Assembly: GCA_964035795.1 (NCBI GenBank)
Contig: OZ038324.1
Location: forward strand, 8,000,792 to 8,064,791
Length of the DNA: 64,000 nt
Source: Pterobdella sp. o SKG-2022
Taxonomy: Eukaryota > Annelida > Clitellata > Hirudinida > Piscicolidae
Reading direction: 5' to 3'
The position numbers were made by a program, and so were the translations under genes. Below are positions 45,701 to 57,800 of the stretch, one piece after another. The notes beneath the pieces are model-generated. The model saw only the letters and a list, made by a program, of their open reading frames with translations, was not told the DNA's origin and did not search any database. Numbering within the stretch: position 1 is the first letter of the stretch; every line of letters starts with the position of its first letter.

Positions 45701-47614
45701 GAATAATAATAATATAACTAATAATAATAACAATGATTATTATTTTTTATTATATACTTATAATGATGATTGATGCGCCCTTAATTTCTATTGAGCTTCT
45801 AAAGTAATTTTTATGAAGTATTACTACTACAATTAATAAAAAAAACAATAATAATAATATTAATAATAATAAAAATAATGACAAATTTGAAATAAATGGA
45901 AGACCTTTTGTTTCTCAAGCACCTTGCTGGTTGGCACAGAAGCATCCCCAGTCTGCCAATGTTTTAAATATATTGAGCTATGATAATAACAATAAAAAAA
46001 ATAATAGTTTAGCTAATAATAATAATGATAATAATAAATTTTATACTAATAATATCAATAATAATTCTGATTATAAAATTAATAATTAAGCTAATACATA
46101 AAAAAATAAAGCTAACAATATCAATAGAAAGTTGACAGATTTATTCTCATACTGACAGCACAAACCTCGTAGGCAAAAGTCTCAAGGTCCTCCAACTGGG
46201 CTTTGAGCTGGCTGATCAGCTGTGTCTGCTTCTCTCGCTGCCTCAGTATCATTTGGTTGTGTTCTTGTGTGTCTTCCTGTGTATTGGATGACGATGATTG
46301 TGATGGGGATAATGTTGGTTGTGTGATGCTATAATAAAAAAGAATAATACTAACAAAAACAATGAAATTATAATAATAAAAATAAAAATGATAATACTAA
46401 CAAGAAAATGATACTTGAATATCACAAAACACAAACTAAAATTCTTAAGAATGGCGATAAACTTACAAACAACAAAACAGAAAAGAGCTAATTATAGAAA
46501 ACAAAATGGCGCACAGATGAGGAGGCATTCTGCTTGATGTTGTTGCACTGGCTGAGGTCTGGGATGCCCTTGAAGGCAAACTCTTCCAATTCTTTCAATA
46601 AGTCCTTGTGTTTGTTTTATTATGTTTGTGTGTGTGTGTGTTTGTGATGAATTTTTTTGTATGGATGTTATACTAATACTAATACTACTACTACTAATAA
46701 TAATAAGAATAATAACAATATTAATAAAAATAATAATAATAATTATGACAATGATAAAAGCCATAAAATAAAGTTTAATGGATGTAATAGAAAAGCCCAC
46801 TACTTCTTTCTGGTCGTTAGGGGCACTGACAATCTGCTTGAGTCTGAACTGCACCTGGGCAAAGTGTGTCGTGAGCGAGAGTAAGGAAGTGTTCAGTTCT
46901 TCTTGCTCCCTCTCCAGTCTGGAGATGGTGTTCAATAATACTAATAGTCTAGATATAAAGTTTGATAATAATAATAATAATGATGGAAATCATTGTTTAA
47001 TAATAACTTGAAGAAACTGCATTTTTTTGATTTTTGGCTTTCTAATATTTCTTAAACCAAAAAAAACAAAATTAAAATATTAATAATAAAAAACTGTATT
47101 TAGTCATACCTTTTAAGTCTGTCAATTTCCTTCATTGGAGATCTGGGAATGAATTGATCAAAAATTTGAACTTAACTGGCTATAAGCATTATAACAGTTT
47201 CATGTGGGAGGCAGAAAACTATTATGTTTTTGTTCTACTGGGACATAAAAGTTACTTATTCACACATTTTTAACCAAATTTTTTATTTTTTAAATGTTTT
47301 TATAATTTTTTATTGTTATCAGTAAACTTTATTGTTGTTTTATATTTAATTCCATTTCACTTTTATCAACATCCTACATACTTTATCCAGCATTATAGTA
47401 TAATCTAAGCATAAGATATTAAATCTTACAAGTTTTTGGCTTCATCTTGGCAAGAGTGGTTGTCGGGAGATGAGCTAGTTGTTGCTCCTAATGGAGGCCA
47501 TCTTTTTACATGGCGGATATCCGAGGAAGAGTTGAACAGTTCATTATCATCACTGTCTTCATCACTCAAGTCCAATGATTTTGCATACAGAAGATGTACA
47601 TTATCAGCAGTCAT
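41780..47614 (-). CDS. RUNDC1: RUN domain-containing protein 1
   Basis: Coiled-coil plus RUN-domain protein; RUN domains commonly bind small GTPases, but the role of RUNDC1 is poorly defined. Minus-strand exons, 5' to 3': 47614-47430, 47142-47110, 46918-46804, 46604-46515, 46276-46166, 45952-45905, 45676-45612, 45372-45239, 45042-44981, 44912-44865, 44485-44343, 43988-43835, 43677-43582, 43440-43318, 43106-42916, 42520-42426, 41886-41780 (599 aa; human about 613). Family landmarks in order: RWPPLGA, LTTHFAQVQFRLKQIV, KELEEFAFKGIP, QLKAQLEDLETFAYE, VYPGKVKEKVIDQLKTQVTDLERFI, LLQIFAITQFG. The RUN region (about residues 397-599) has VRKELAVSLRDLLQHGL, WRLFVKYYEIKHGKAY, KQTLLTAIEEV, YYYQPWSYVMQTGF, and the end LPTDLAIRPFQNIKDAF. 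The fourth exon has two phase-0 donors (after SSS or after SSSVRHF). The last intron holds a retrotransposon relic. Confidence 0.95.
42071..42245 (-). mobile_element. Non-LTR retrotransposon C-terminal relic in the RUNDC1 last intron
   Basis: On the minus strand the reading is LGHAVRKGGDDCVKQAW, then EVEGSRGRGRPRLAWKSMM, then LEDVYDRVK. This matches the common retrotransposon ending WLGHV.R...W..EV.G.R.RGRPR.TW...V...L......A.DR..WR. It is a different family from the APLWNSLP-type relics at 3975 and 34470. It is short, with stops on both sides. Confidence 0.7.
42724..42754. repeat. (TA)n microsatellite
   Basis: About 15 TA units in a RUNDC1 intron. Confidence 0.9.
42791..42915. repeat. Tandem minisatellite, ~50 bp unit
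   Basis: About 2.5 copies of a unit beginning GAAAAAATATCTAAAAACAT (starts at 42791, 42841 and about 42892). The last partial unit runs into the 5' splice site of the RUNDC1 exon that ends at 42916 on the minus strand. Confidence 0.75.
43141..43200. repeat. (GGAT/GGTG)n simple repeat
   Basis: Degenerate GGAT, GGTG and GATAAATG units in a RUNDC1 intron. Confidence 0.7.
46650..46760. repeat. (AAT/ACT)n simple repeat
   Basis: Runs of ACT then AAT/AAC triplets in the RUNDC1 intron between 46604 and 46804. This makes the exon-spanning reverse frame 46492-46935 look open although it crosses an intron. Confidence 0.75.
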
Positions 47615-50600
47615 TTAGAACTGAGTTGGCTAAACTAAAAATAAATGTTTATTTTTAACAGTGATTTAATCTTAACAAGGTTTTATATTTATGTGAGTAC
47701 ACTTCCACTTAAGTTATTTTAGAAAACATTAAAAACATATGAAAAATATTAAATATATGTTTTTTTCGTGACTTGCAAAAAATAATTTTTTGTAATACTA
47801 AAAAGCTATTCAAACTTGATTATTAATTAGGTTTGTTGCGTAGGTGGCACAGATGTTGAATTTATTGTAATTTTTGAAAGCCAAAAAATGATGAATAATT
47901 TAGTTTTAGAAAACTCCCACTGTTAAAAATTACGTTTTGATTTTGAACTATTCATAAGTTGTATGTAAGTACCCCTACAAGAAAGAACATATCTACGTAA
48001 AAATGAAACTGAATCAATATTTGAGATGGGCTATTAGCAATACAAAAAACATTTTTTTATTTGATAACTGAAAAAATATTTTTAAAAACTGATTAAAGAC
48101 TAAATTTATAACTTTTTAAATGTTTTAAGGACTTTGTAGATGTAAAGAAGCAAAACTAGAGCGATTTGACTATAAAATGATTACTTTGCTAATTGCTCTT
48201 CTGATCCACAAGATATAAAATCCACTATTTGTTCTCAATACAAGACTAACAACAACCACTGTTTGAAATGTTTCCATTTCTTTCAATGCATAAAATTAAT
48301 ATCAGAAAAATAAAACGCTTCATTTCTTTATGCTATAATGATGTAACCAGAGCTTGTTAAACGGGAATTAAATGATAAAATTTTATGGAACTATTTGAAG
48401 TAAAACTACTGAAATTATTTATAGAAGTGTTTATTTCACCATCATCACTTGGTATAATACGTACAACTATTATCAAGTCTTTCTCAAGGGCTTGTATATT
48501 CACCCAAATAATACTTTTGAGGATTCCAAAAGGTAAATGAGTTTATATCCAGAATAGATCAACTTCATGTTTAATTTTTTAAGAATCTAAAATTCCAACC
48601 CTTTTTTTAGAATTGTTTTAACTGTGTGATATTTTCCATAAAACCTCTCAGTCCTTGGATTTAAAAGTAGAGAATAAGAAAAAAACAACTCTCCGTCAAA
48701 TCTCCAATAAATAATTTTAGTAGTGGCGTTGGTGTGAGTACTGAAAAGTTGTGCAAACGGGACTCAATCACCGTCAAAATGATGTTTTTAAGCATTTTAA
48801 AAATTTTTCAATATTATTAATATACGTACATAATCAAAATTTTTTATATATATTATCAAGTCTTAATGTGCACTCGATTTATATTATTTAATGATAAAAA
48901 TACGTATAGTTTGTATTTAATCTGAGATGATTTATCTATAAATACTCGATTACATCAAAAGGGCTAGTTCCCAAATAATAAGTATACCAACCTGGTGTTT
49001 TTCACGTAGCTCGTAGGTTTTGCTTCGTAAAAAAATATACATAAATTCATGGAAAGTAATTCATCAAATGAATTTTTGAGAAAATTATTACGAAAAAAAA
49101 ATTGAAAAAACTATAATCGCACGAGAAAAAACAATTTTTTTCTCTTCTAAGCATTTTTCTTAGAAACAATATACATTTTTGACGGTTAATTTATAAAATA
49201 TGAAAAAGTAACATTTATTACATTGAACGTCAATGAAAATTGAAGCATTGGAAAAGTTGCTTTGAGCGAATTGAGAGATCGTAGTTGATTGATGGCTACC
49301 TCCGTAGCATTGACTGATCTAAATGGCAAGCAAGATAAGAACAATTTTATCTTTTCCAGAAAAGAGGGTACAATGGAAAACAAAAAATGAGTTAAAAATC
49401 ATGTCTCATAAGATCGAACTAGTGCAAAAGATTTAATTTTTACTTATAAAATTTCTCTATTTGATGCTAAATTTTTGTTTATTTGATTATCAACAGTATA
49501 TAAAGTAATGGTTGTACGCGGATTTTTCATTAACATTGATATAGTAGTTTGAGCACTGTACTTATTAAAAGAAGTGTTATTCTGATGCTACAAATTATAT
49601 TTTTCGAATGATATGAAAAGTCTTAAATGCTTTCATTATTATTTATATTGAAATTCTCCATCATTATCGCCTTCATAAGCCTATAGCTGATAATAGCGAT
49701 GTAACAAGCTTGAGAAGTGGAAAACATCGTAAAAATTATAATCTGAAAGTAAAAATAATTATTTATAAAACTTATTCTCAACTTAGAGAATGGTTTTTTA
49801 TTTTAAAAATTATATTAACTTTTAATCATTTTGTTTTGCAGCGGTTGGGAAGATATTCATGTAATCTATTAAGGCGAAGCAGCAAGATTTTTACTAAAAA
49901 ACCAAAGTGGTAAAGTTTATCAAAAAAATTCAAGTAAACTTAATTAAGTAATAAATTAAATTTAAGAAACAATGTAATATGTTTTCAATGAGATAATGAT
50001 AAGCCAAAAGAGGTGGCTATTTTTAGATTTCTAGCGAATCTTTTCAACTTGAATTCCTGTATTCCCAGCAACGGCAGCTGAGTTGGAATTGAAAAGATAG
50101 TGAAAAGATAGAAGGAAGCCAGAAAAATAAGAAAATAAGAGTTATATAAAGTGAGATGTGGAGTATTATTGTGAATATCCACAATATCACCGTCAATCTT
50201 TATCATTTTTAGATATTAATTATATTATTCAATTCAAGTTTTGAAATATATTAATATAATTTAAATTTTCATTTTATATAATAATATTAGTATAATATAT
50301 TTAATTTTTCATAGTTTTTAAGCGATGGAATTTCAAAACTCCGAGATGCGGTAGAATTAAAAATTTCAAAAATTAGTAGTCCACAAAGTTCAAATAGTTC
50401 CATTCAGTCCATAGTGGTAGAAATAAGTGTTTTAGGGTGCTTGGAGTGGTTGGGAGTTTCAAATGGGTTTTGGTGTGATTTCATCTTGATTTTATTTTGA
50501 ATCATAACAAAAATCAAAAATATTAATTTATATTATTATTAGTTTTTTCATATTTTGGCTTCATTAAGACATATTTCATTCCCAATCACTTATTGTCAAT

Positions 50601-51898
50601 CAAAAGTGACTTTAAACTTATAAAACAGCGAAACTTTTGATTAGTTTATAAGGCATCATAAAGTGATTGGAGAAGAAACATTGTAGATATAAAGACCGCG
50701 CTATATAAGCAACTTATAAAGATATAAAAGAGCAGCTTTTGAAAAATTGGGATTATTGATTGCTAGGAAGATTTGATTTTCCGAGTCTGCAGGTTAAAAT
50801 TTTCTTTTGTTTTTGTCGTTAACTAGAAAAAGTGTTGTTTTAAGAGGCGTTTTTGAGGTTTTTTAAGGATTGTGCTTGCTCTCGAGGGCGGATTTTGATA
50901 CTTGCTTTCTTGCTTTCCCTCTTGTAACTTTTTGCTGGTTTTTAAAATAACTTTTGAGCAGATTTTCGAAAAATCTATAAAATTGATTGATGAAACATAT
51001 TTCATATAACTTTTGGGTAAGGATAAAACAACAAAACTTGAATGACATTTTAAAAATAAGTGCTGAAAATGCTAAAAAAGTGAAATCTGAAGCGAAAATT
51101 TTGAAATTATTCTATACGGGATTGAAAAAAGCAATCAGTTAAATAAATTGTTTATTCAAAAGAAGAGAGCAAAAAGTTCTGTAAATCATTAAGGATAGCT
51201 GCTTTTTCAATATTTCAAACTTGCAGCTCTGTAACCAAAGCTTCTTTGGAATTTTAAATGCTTGCTTTGGAAATTTTTACTTGATATGTTTTTATTTGAA
51301 TATTTAAAAATTCATAAACCTTTAACTCGCTGCTTGAGCAACCCCATTGGAAGAAATTCAATCCACAAAAACTATAACATTTAATTAATACCACGAAGTG
51401 GGTAAAAATGTCAACCATAGATCAAAAATTGAAAAAAAATTGAAGATTTTGGTCATATAAATTATTTGCAGGAGAGGACAACACGATAGACCAACCCAAC
51501 CATTCAGCCGACCCGGAATATTTTTTTCGAAAATAACGAAAAAAGAAAACAATTCGGAGATTTTTTCTTTTTTTCAAACATTCTCAAATATCGACTCGGG
51601 TTTTTCAATAATTAACAGTTCTAGAAAGAATAAGTCAGAAATAGAAGGAAAAAAGTAAGGCATAATAATATTATTAATCCCTCCAATTTACACTGTTCCT
51701 CCATATTGCTTGTGCAGAAAGATTCCTAGCTCACTAGGATATACTATGCAAAATTGGTTGGTTGCTTGAGCGCTCAAACGTGAAACAGCATGTCAAGTGG
51801 GCTATTTCATTATCTACTTCATATCTATTGATTATTCAATTTCACTTCCTTTCAAAAACTTCTCATTTCAATGTATTAAAACTAAAAACCTTTTGCAG
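47615..51898. other. Intergenic between divergent RUNDC1 and twitchin-like genes
   Basis: A 4.3 kb AT-rich space. No conserved protein or RNA gene was recognised. It should hold the RUNDC1 promoter and the 5' end of the twitchin gene, because the first recognised twitchin exon (51899) opens with two bases that complete a codon. A stretch bounded by TTTGCAG (51466-51472) and a GT after 51599 is open in one frame and could be an untranslated or coding 5' exon, but nothing supports it further. Confidence 0.5.
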
Positions 51899-54800
51899 CC
51901 CGTCCTCCACGCAGACCCTACGGACGACAACCACCCAAAGAACCCACGCCTCCTAAGGACGAGCCGTGCAAGATCGATGGAGATTTGCCAGAATTGGTTA
52001 GTCTTCCTTCTACCTACATCATGTTACTTGATGAATATTAATTAATGCCCCAATATTTAAAAAACAAACAAACAAACAACGTATGTTTAAGTGATTTTAT
52101 AAATTGTATACAGACTGTGAACCAAGGGCAGAAAATCGAGTATGTCGTCAAAGTTTCAGGGACGAAGCCGATCACTGCCACTTGGTGGAGAAATGGGGAC
52201 ACTAAACTAAAATCTGGTAAAAACTCAAAAATAGTGTTCACACAAGGAGAGGCCAAACTGCTGATCATGGAGGCAGAAGCCACAGACGATGGAGAGTACA
52301 AACTGGAATGCAGCAACAAATTTGGTAGCGACTCTAAGCTCACCAGAGTCACCGTCATCGGTAAGTGTTTCTTGAGATTATTTCGATCAATTTTTTTAGC
52401 TATATACTTTTTTTATGAAACTATTTTGTGTTTTAAAAGTGATATATTATGTAAACTAGGTTTTAAATATATTTCAGTTGTATACTTGATAATGTAAGTT
52501 TTAGCGCGAGAGTTGTGTAGTTTCTTAATGGACTTAGTGTTTTATATGATTAAAAATTTCATTAATTATTGATTTCATTTTTCATTCTCATGTAGACATT
52601 TAATTTTTCTAAAAATATTAATTTTATTCTATTTTTTCCAACTTTTTGTTTGTAGAAAACCGTAAGTATATTTTTCACTCGAGAATTTTTTGGGCTCAAA
52701 ATGCCATTAAGGGTTCAAGTCCCAAAAATTATTTCTTTGAGTTTATATTTTATTTGAAAACATTTTATTTTTAAACACTTCATCAAAACATAAAATTTTA
52801 AAAAAAATCTGTTTTGAATTTACTTATCAGAGTCAAGTTCAAGTAAAAAATGCAAATTTTTGTTCAATTTTGATTACCAGAAAGCCTGATTTAAAATGCA
52901 ATCAGCATAAAGCAACATAACAAATAGAGATTTTTAAACGTTTGATAGGTAGGCTTTTGAGGTTGTTTTCTCTCTCGTGGCACTTTTTCAAACTTTGTGA
53001 GGATGTTTATGTAACAATAGAAACGAGGTAATTTCAGAGATTTTTTTAAATAGGCGGATGAGTTCAAGATGTCGAACTGAAAAATATTTTCATTTTAAAA
53101 TGAAAGCAATTTTGGATAAAAATATTGATGTATAAAAATTATGTGTAAAAAATCATTTTTCCGATTGATTTTCTGAAATACCATTTTTAGTGTTTTTAAG
53201 AGTTTAAAATATTTCTTAATGTTTCCTTCTTTGATATATCTACATATACTTCAAAACATGAAGCAGAAAAGGCATTTTTAAACTATGCACACATGAAGGA
53301 GAATCTAAGTGAACAAAAATATACAAAGAACTGCAATTACTCATATATTTTTATGTTTAAACATTAAAAAATTTGTTGAACATTTTTGCATGAAAGCATG
53401 TTAAAATTAATATAAATTCAAATTTTATTTGGTTGTCATTTGTTATTAAAAAATTATTTTCAAAAATTTTTTTTTTATAAATTTTGTTTCGTTATTTTTG
53501 TGGAAAATATTTTATTTTATCGAAACAATAACTAATACAAAAGATAAGAGTTGGTTATTAGAGGAAACACAATAGAAATTAAACTGATAAAAATGGCTGA
53601 ATGGCAATGAGATTATTACAAATAAAACTCTGCATAGTTTGGAAATAAAAATTGGGAATTTTTCGGCTATTTCTGTATTATTCCACCTAGCAATGTGAAT
53701 ACAGCTCGATGCTTGCGTAGGATTGCTACTTTTTGTAGTTTTTAAAAATATTTTTCTTCAAAATCAATTTTGATTTGATATTTTTATAGTGCATGTTTTA
53801 AAAAAGTAAAAATTTATAAAATTTTTAAGTAATTTCACCTTCAGCAGAATTCATGTTGAGAGAGAAGTAATGATAAATTGATAACGTTAAGTTCCATTTA
53901 GATTGTGGTCTCGATCCGCTTTGTTATCAACTTAAATGAATTACTTGCGTTTCTTCCAAATTTTATTCAAATTTTTATGAATTTATTTCATTAAAAATAA
54001 AAAAAAAATAAGAGACCTGAAAACATTTAGCATAAAGACCATCAGAATTCTGAAAAAAAAACGTTAAATTTTTTTATGAATAAATTGAAAAGAAAAAACG
54101 ATAGTGCTAACAAAGTGTATTACCATCAAAATCATTTAGAAAAAATCCATAAAAGCTTGATTGCTGCACTTGTTAGCAAACTAAACAAAAAAACATAAAA
54201 AATGACAAAATTTCGAAGAATTTCAAAAAGGGTTTGCCTTCTAACAAAAGGAATAAATTGAAATCAGATTAAACTTGTTTCATGTTTTTAGTTCCTGAGA
54301 AACTGAAAGGCAACGTCAAACAGAAAGCAAGAGCCAGTGTTGATGTTGAGGTAAGTGATCTAGCAGACAACTTTCCAAACTAATCCCTATTGTAACACAC
54401 GCCAACATAAATGTCATTCAACAAATATATTAACATTCAAACACAAACGTTCATAACATCATCATTGAAATTCCACTAACGTTTTAAAAATCATTCAACA
54501 CTATAATTAAACAATTATGACACTACAACAACACCCCCACAAAACACCATAACACCCTCATAAACACCATAAAACTCCCTCATAACCACCATTTCCCATA
54601 AACCTCCGCCAACCCCCATAAACCCACATTAATCAACCATAGAAAGTGGAGCTGAAGGGCTTCCGCAAAGACAGCACACAATTGGGGGCAGACTTGCTGC
54701 CCGTGGGTGGAGCCTCTCGCACTCCCAGAGGCTCAGTTGCCAGAGGTTATCACCACACTTCATACATTTTTATCTCTATTCTAGCTTGTTGTTTGATACG

Positions 54801-57800
54801 CGTTATAATAATTACAAGATTATTAGCCTAAAAAAAAGAGAAATCAATAAGACAACATATTATTATTATTATTCATTATTTTGTTTGTTTAAAATTTCAT
54901 TTAAAAATCATAAAGTAGTATATGAACAAAATCTCTTCATTAATAAAAACCACTAAAATAAAACTACCACACACACTCAAACCCAACCTCGCAACCTTAT
55001 ACCGCACAGGCTCGCTCTCAGGTAAAGCTGGAGGTGTCGGTGGCTCGAGAGGAAGTGGAGGAGGACCCGAAATCCCCTGCATCGTGGTCGATGGAGGGGG
55101 CACTCCAGGTGGATCCAGAAGAGGTGTGTTCTCATTGGTCTATAAATTCTATAAGCGGTCTTTTCATATAGACATAAGCTTTGAAAGCACTTGTGTATAT
55201 AGTATATAAAGTACAAATTATATAGTGTAAGTTAAAGCTATGGCCGCCTGGGCCATTCAAAGCTTGCAACAACTGAAGCAGTATAGAACCTAATCTCAAA
55301 AAATCATTCTATTGAGAAAATCTTTGCTTTTGATTTTAAATATAGTCTTCCATGAAATTCCAAGAAACATCATTGTATGTTCCTTGCTAACAATTGAGAG
55401 TGATAAATGAAGTTATGAGTATGTGCGCATTCCATACATTGTCATGTCTTACTCATCAGAAAAGTTCTATCCATGAGATGAAAAGCACTTACATGAATCA
55501 GACTTCATAACTATGTGCAATATGTAAAATTCTCAAAAACCTTTCAAAAACCAAGCTCATTTTTAGCTTTGAGTAAAAGTTAAACTTACGAAAAAATACA
55601 AGAAATAGTCGAAAAGCAAGCGTGTATACCGAAAAAAACCCTATTATGAATTGGATAACATTAAAGCTCATATAAGAAAACTTTGAAAATCTTACTGCTG
55701 ATAAATACAGTATAAATTTAATCATTTTAAAATAAATATGATGATAAATGGCCTTCATAACTATCAAACCAACCGCAGGTTCCACATTGGACGGCGATGC
55801 TGTGAGTTGAGCTTTGAATAAATAAATACGGAATGGTGTTTCTTTTATTAAATTTTTTCACAAATATTCAATTCAACTTGAATCAAAAGCGCAAAACAAA
55901 AAAACAAAATTCAATAAAAAACAATAAAATCTATATTATTAGATGTCTGTTTTGCTAAGACTTCATAATCCAGATGCGGATCAAAAGAGAAAAACAGCTC
56001 TTACTTTGTAAATAAAAACTCTTCATAACTCTCACAAAAAGCTCAACTTTCTAAAACAGTTGAAGAAGAGAGGCAGCAAGGTGCCTGATGATGAAGACGA
56101 AGACACCAAGTACTTCAAGACCAAGCCCCAGAATCAAGTAGTCAAACTGGGTACGTGTTGTTTTATTTTATATCATATCAATTTTTATTATGTTTTTAAT
56201 AAATATAGAAAAGTACATCAAAATTTCAAAACGAATAAACTTTTGTGAGATTTTAGTAGGCATTTGATACTCTGCCTTCAAGTTTCCTTAGCGGTTTTAG
56301 CTTAAAAACCCTTAAAACCAATGATAAAAAAGCAATTCAAACTCTCAAAAACAGGTGAAACAATGTTCGTGGATTGTACCTTTAAAATTAAACCTCCTTC
56401 TGTGAACTGGTACAGAGGAGCTATCTCAGTCAAGACCGACCCTCGTGCCACCATCACTTATGACCCTGATAAGCTCTACTCTTCCATGCAACTCACCAAA
56501 TGCAAGCCTGTAAAATGCTTCTGTGCATATTTTCAGAATATATGAAATATATTTCTTTATTGTGTGTTATGTTCATATTTATAATGAAAAGATAGCTGTG
56601 AAAGTTTGGAAATTTAATTGAATTTTGCATTTTTTTAATATATATATTTATTTAGTTGTGGAATTAATAGTTTCATTTATCTCAACACTCTTATAAAACT
56701 TCGGACAGAACGACGAGGCGAAGTTCAAATGTCAAGTGGAAGATGAGGCTGGAGAAACTTCTCTAGAGTTGGCTGGGTTCTCAGTCTTCGTCAAAGGTTG
56801 CTTTGCTTCCGTTGATTTGTTTGAAATTATTTGTCTAATTCTGATACTTTCTCTCAAATTACTTGACTGCTTCTGTTAATGCTTCATATAAAAGGCGCCA
56901 TCTTCTTAGTTGTTTCTTTTGAATAAAAAAAACATGCATCTGTATGAAAATTTAGATTATTTTTGAAATTGAAACGTTTTTTCATGAAAACTTACGATTT
57001 TTAATGAATTTTTCAGATCCTAACGATTCAGGATTGGATTTCAGATCACTATTGAAACACAAGTAATATACCATGCATTTCTGTAGATTCTCAATTAAGA
57101 TAAAATTTAAATTGCACAATAAGAACTTTTAATTTGAATATTTATTTTTAACTTTATGTTCTAGAACTATTGCTTAATAAATGGATTTAAAATTGAAAAT
57201 TTATAGAGATTTGAAGAAAAAGAGAGGTAGCAAAAACGATCCCAATTGGTCACTGAATCCAGGTGAGATTCAACTAACCAACCAATAAAATTTAATTTCA
57301 ATAAATCTTCATGATAATCTCTACAGTGACAAAGGAACAACAAGAAAAAGGTAGAAACAGAAGAATGTCTACGATTGATTTGTCGAGGAAGACAACCACA
57401 CAAGAAGGGAAAGAAAAAGTAACACCACGCATTTTGAAACACTAATTTAAAAATCAAATATGCAACAAATGATTGACAAAACTCTATAAAATTTTTCTAA
57501 AATATCGCTAGGTGGCATCTCAATGGTTGGATGAGCTTGAAGATGTCACGTGCCAAGAAAAAGAAACCAACGTGGAACTTTCATGTAAATTCTCAAAACC
57601 AACCGCCAAAGTGCGATGGTACAAAAACAAAATAGAAATTTTTCAAGGTTATTATTTTATTAAATCATTTAAAATCTGAAATTAGACTTGTTTAATGATG
57701 AAATCTTCTCTTGACAGGAAACAAGTACAACATGACCGCCAAAGACGGCGTCTTCCGGTTGATCTTCACTAAGGTTTGAACATCTAACTAAACGCTTCAA

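Noticed and set aside
46492..46935. Single 147-codon minus-strand protein
   Set aside because: It fuses two real RUNDC1 exons through an intron of AAT/ATT repeats; the middle is poly-Ile/Ser without meaning.
51473..51599. Additional twitchin 5' exon
   Set aside because: It has a good acceptor and one open frame joining in phase to 51899, but the encoded residues match nothing in the family and no start codon is linked, so it is left unassigned.
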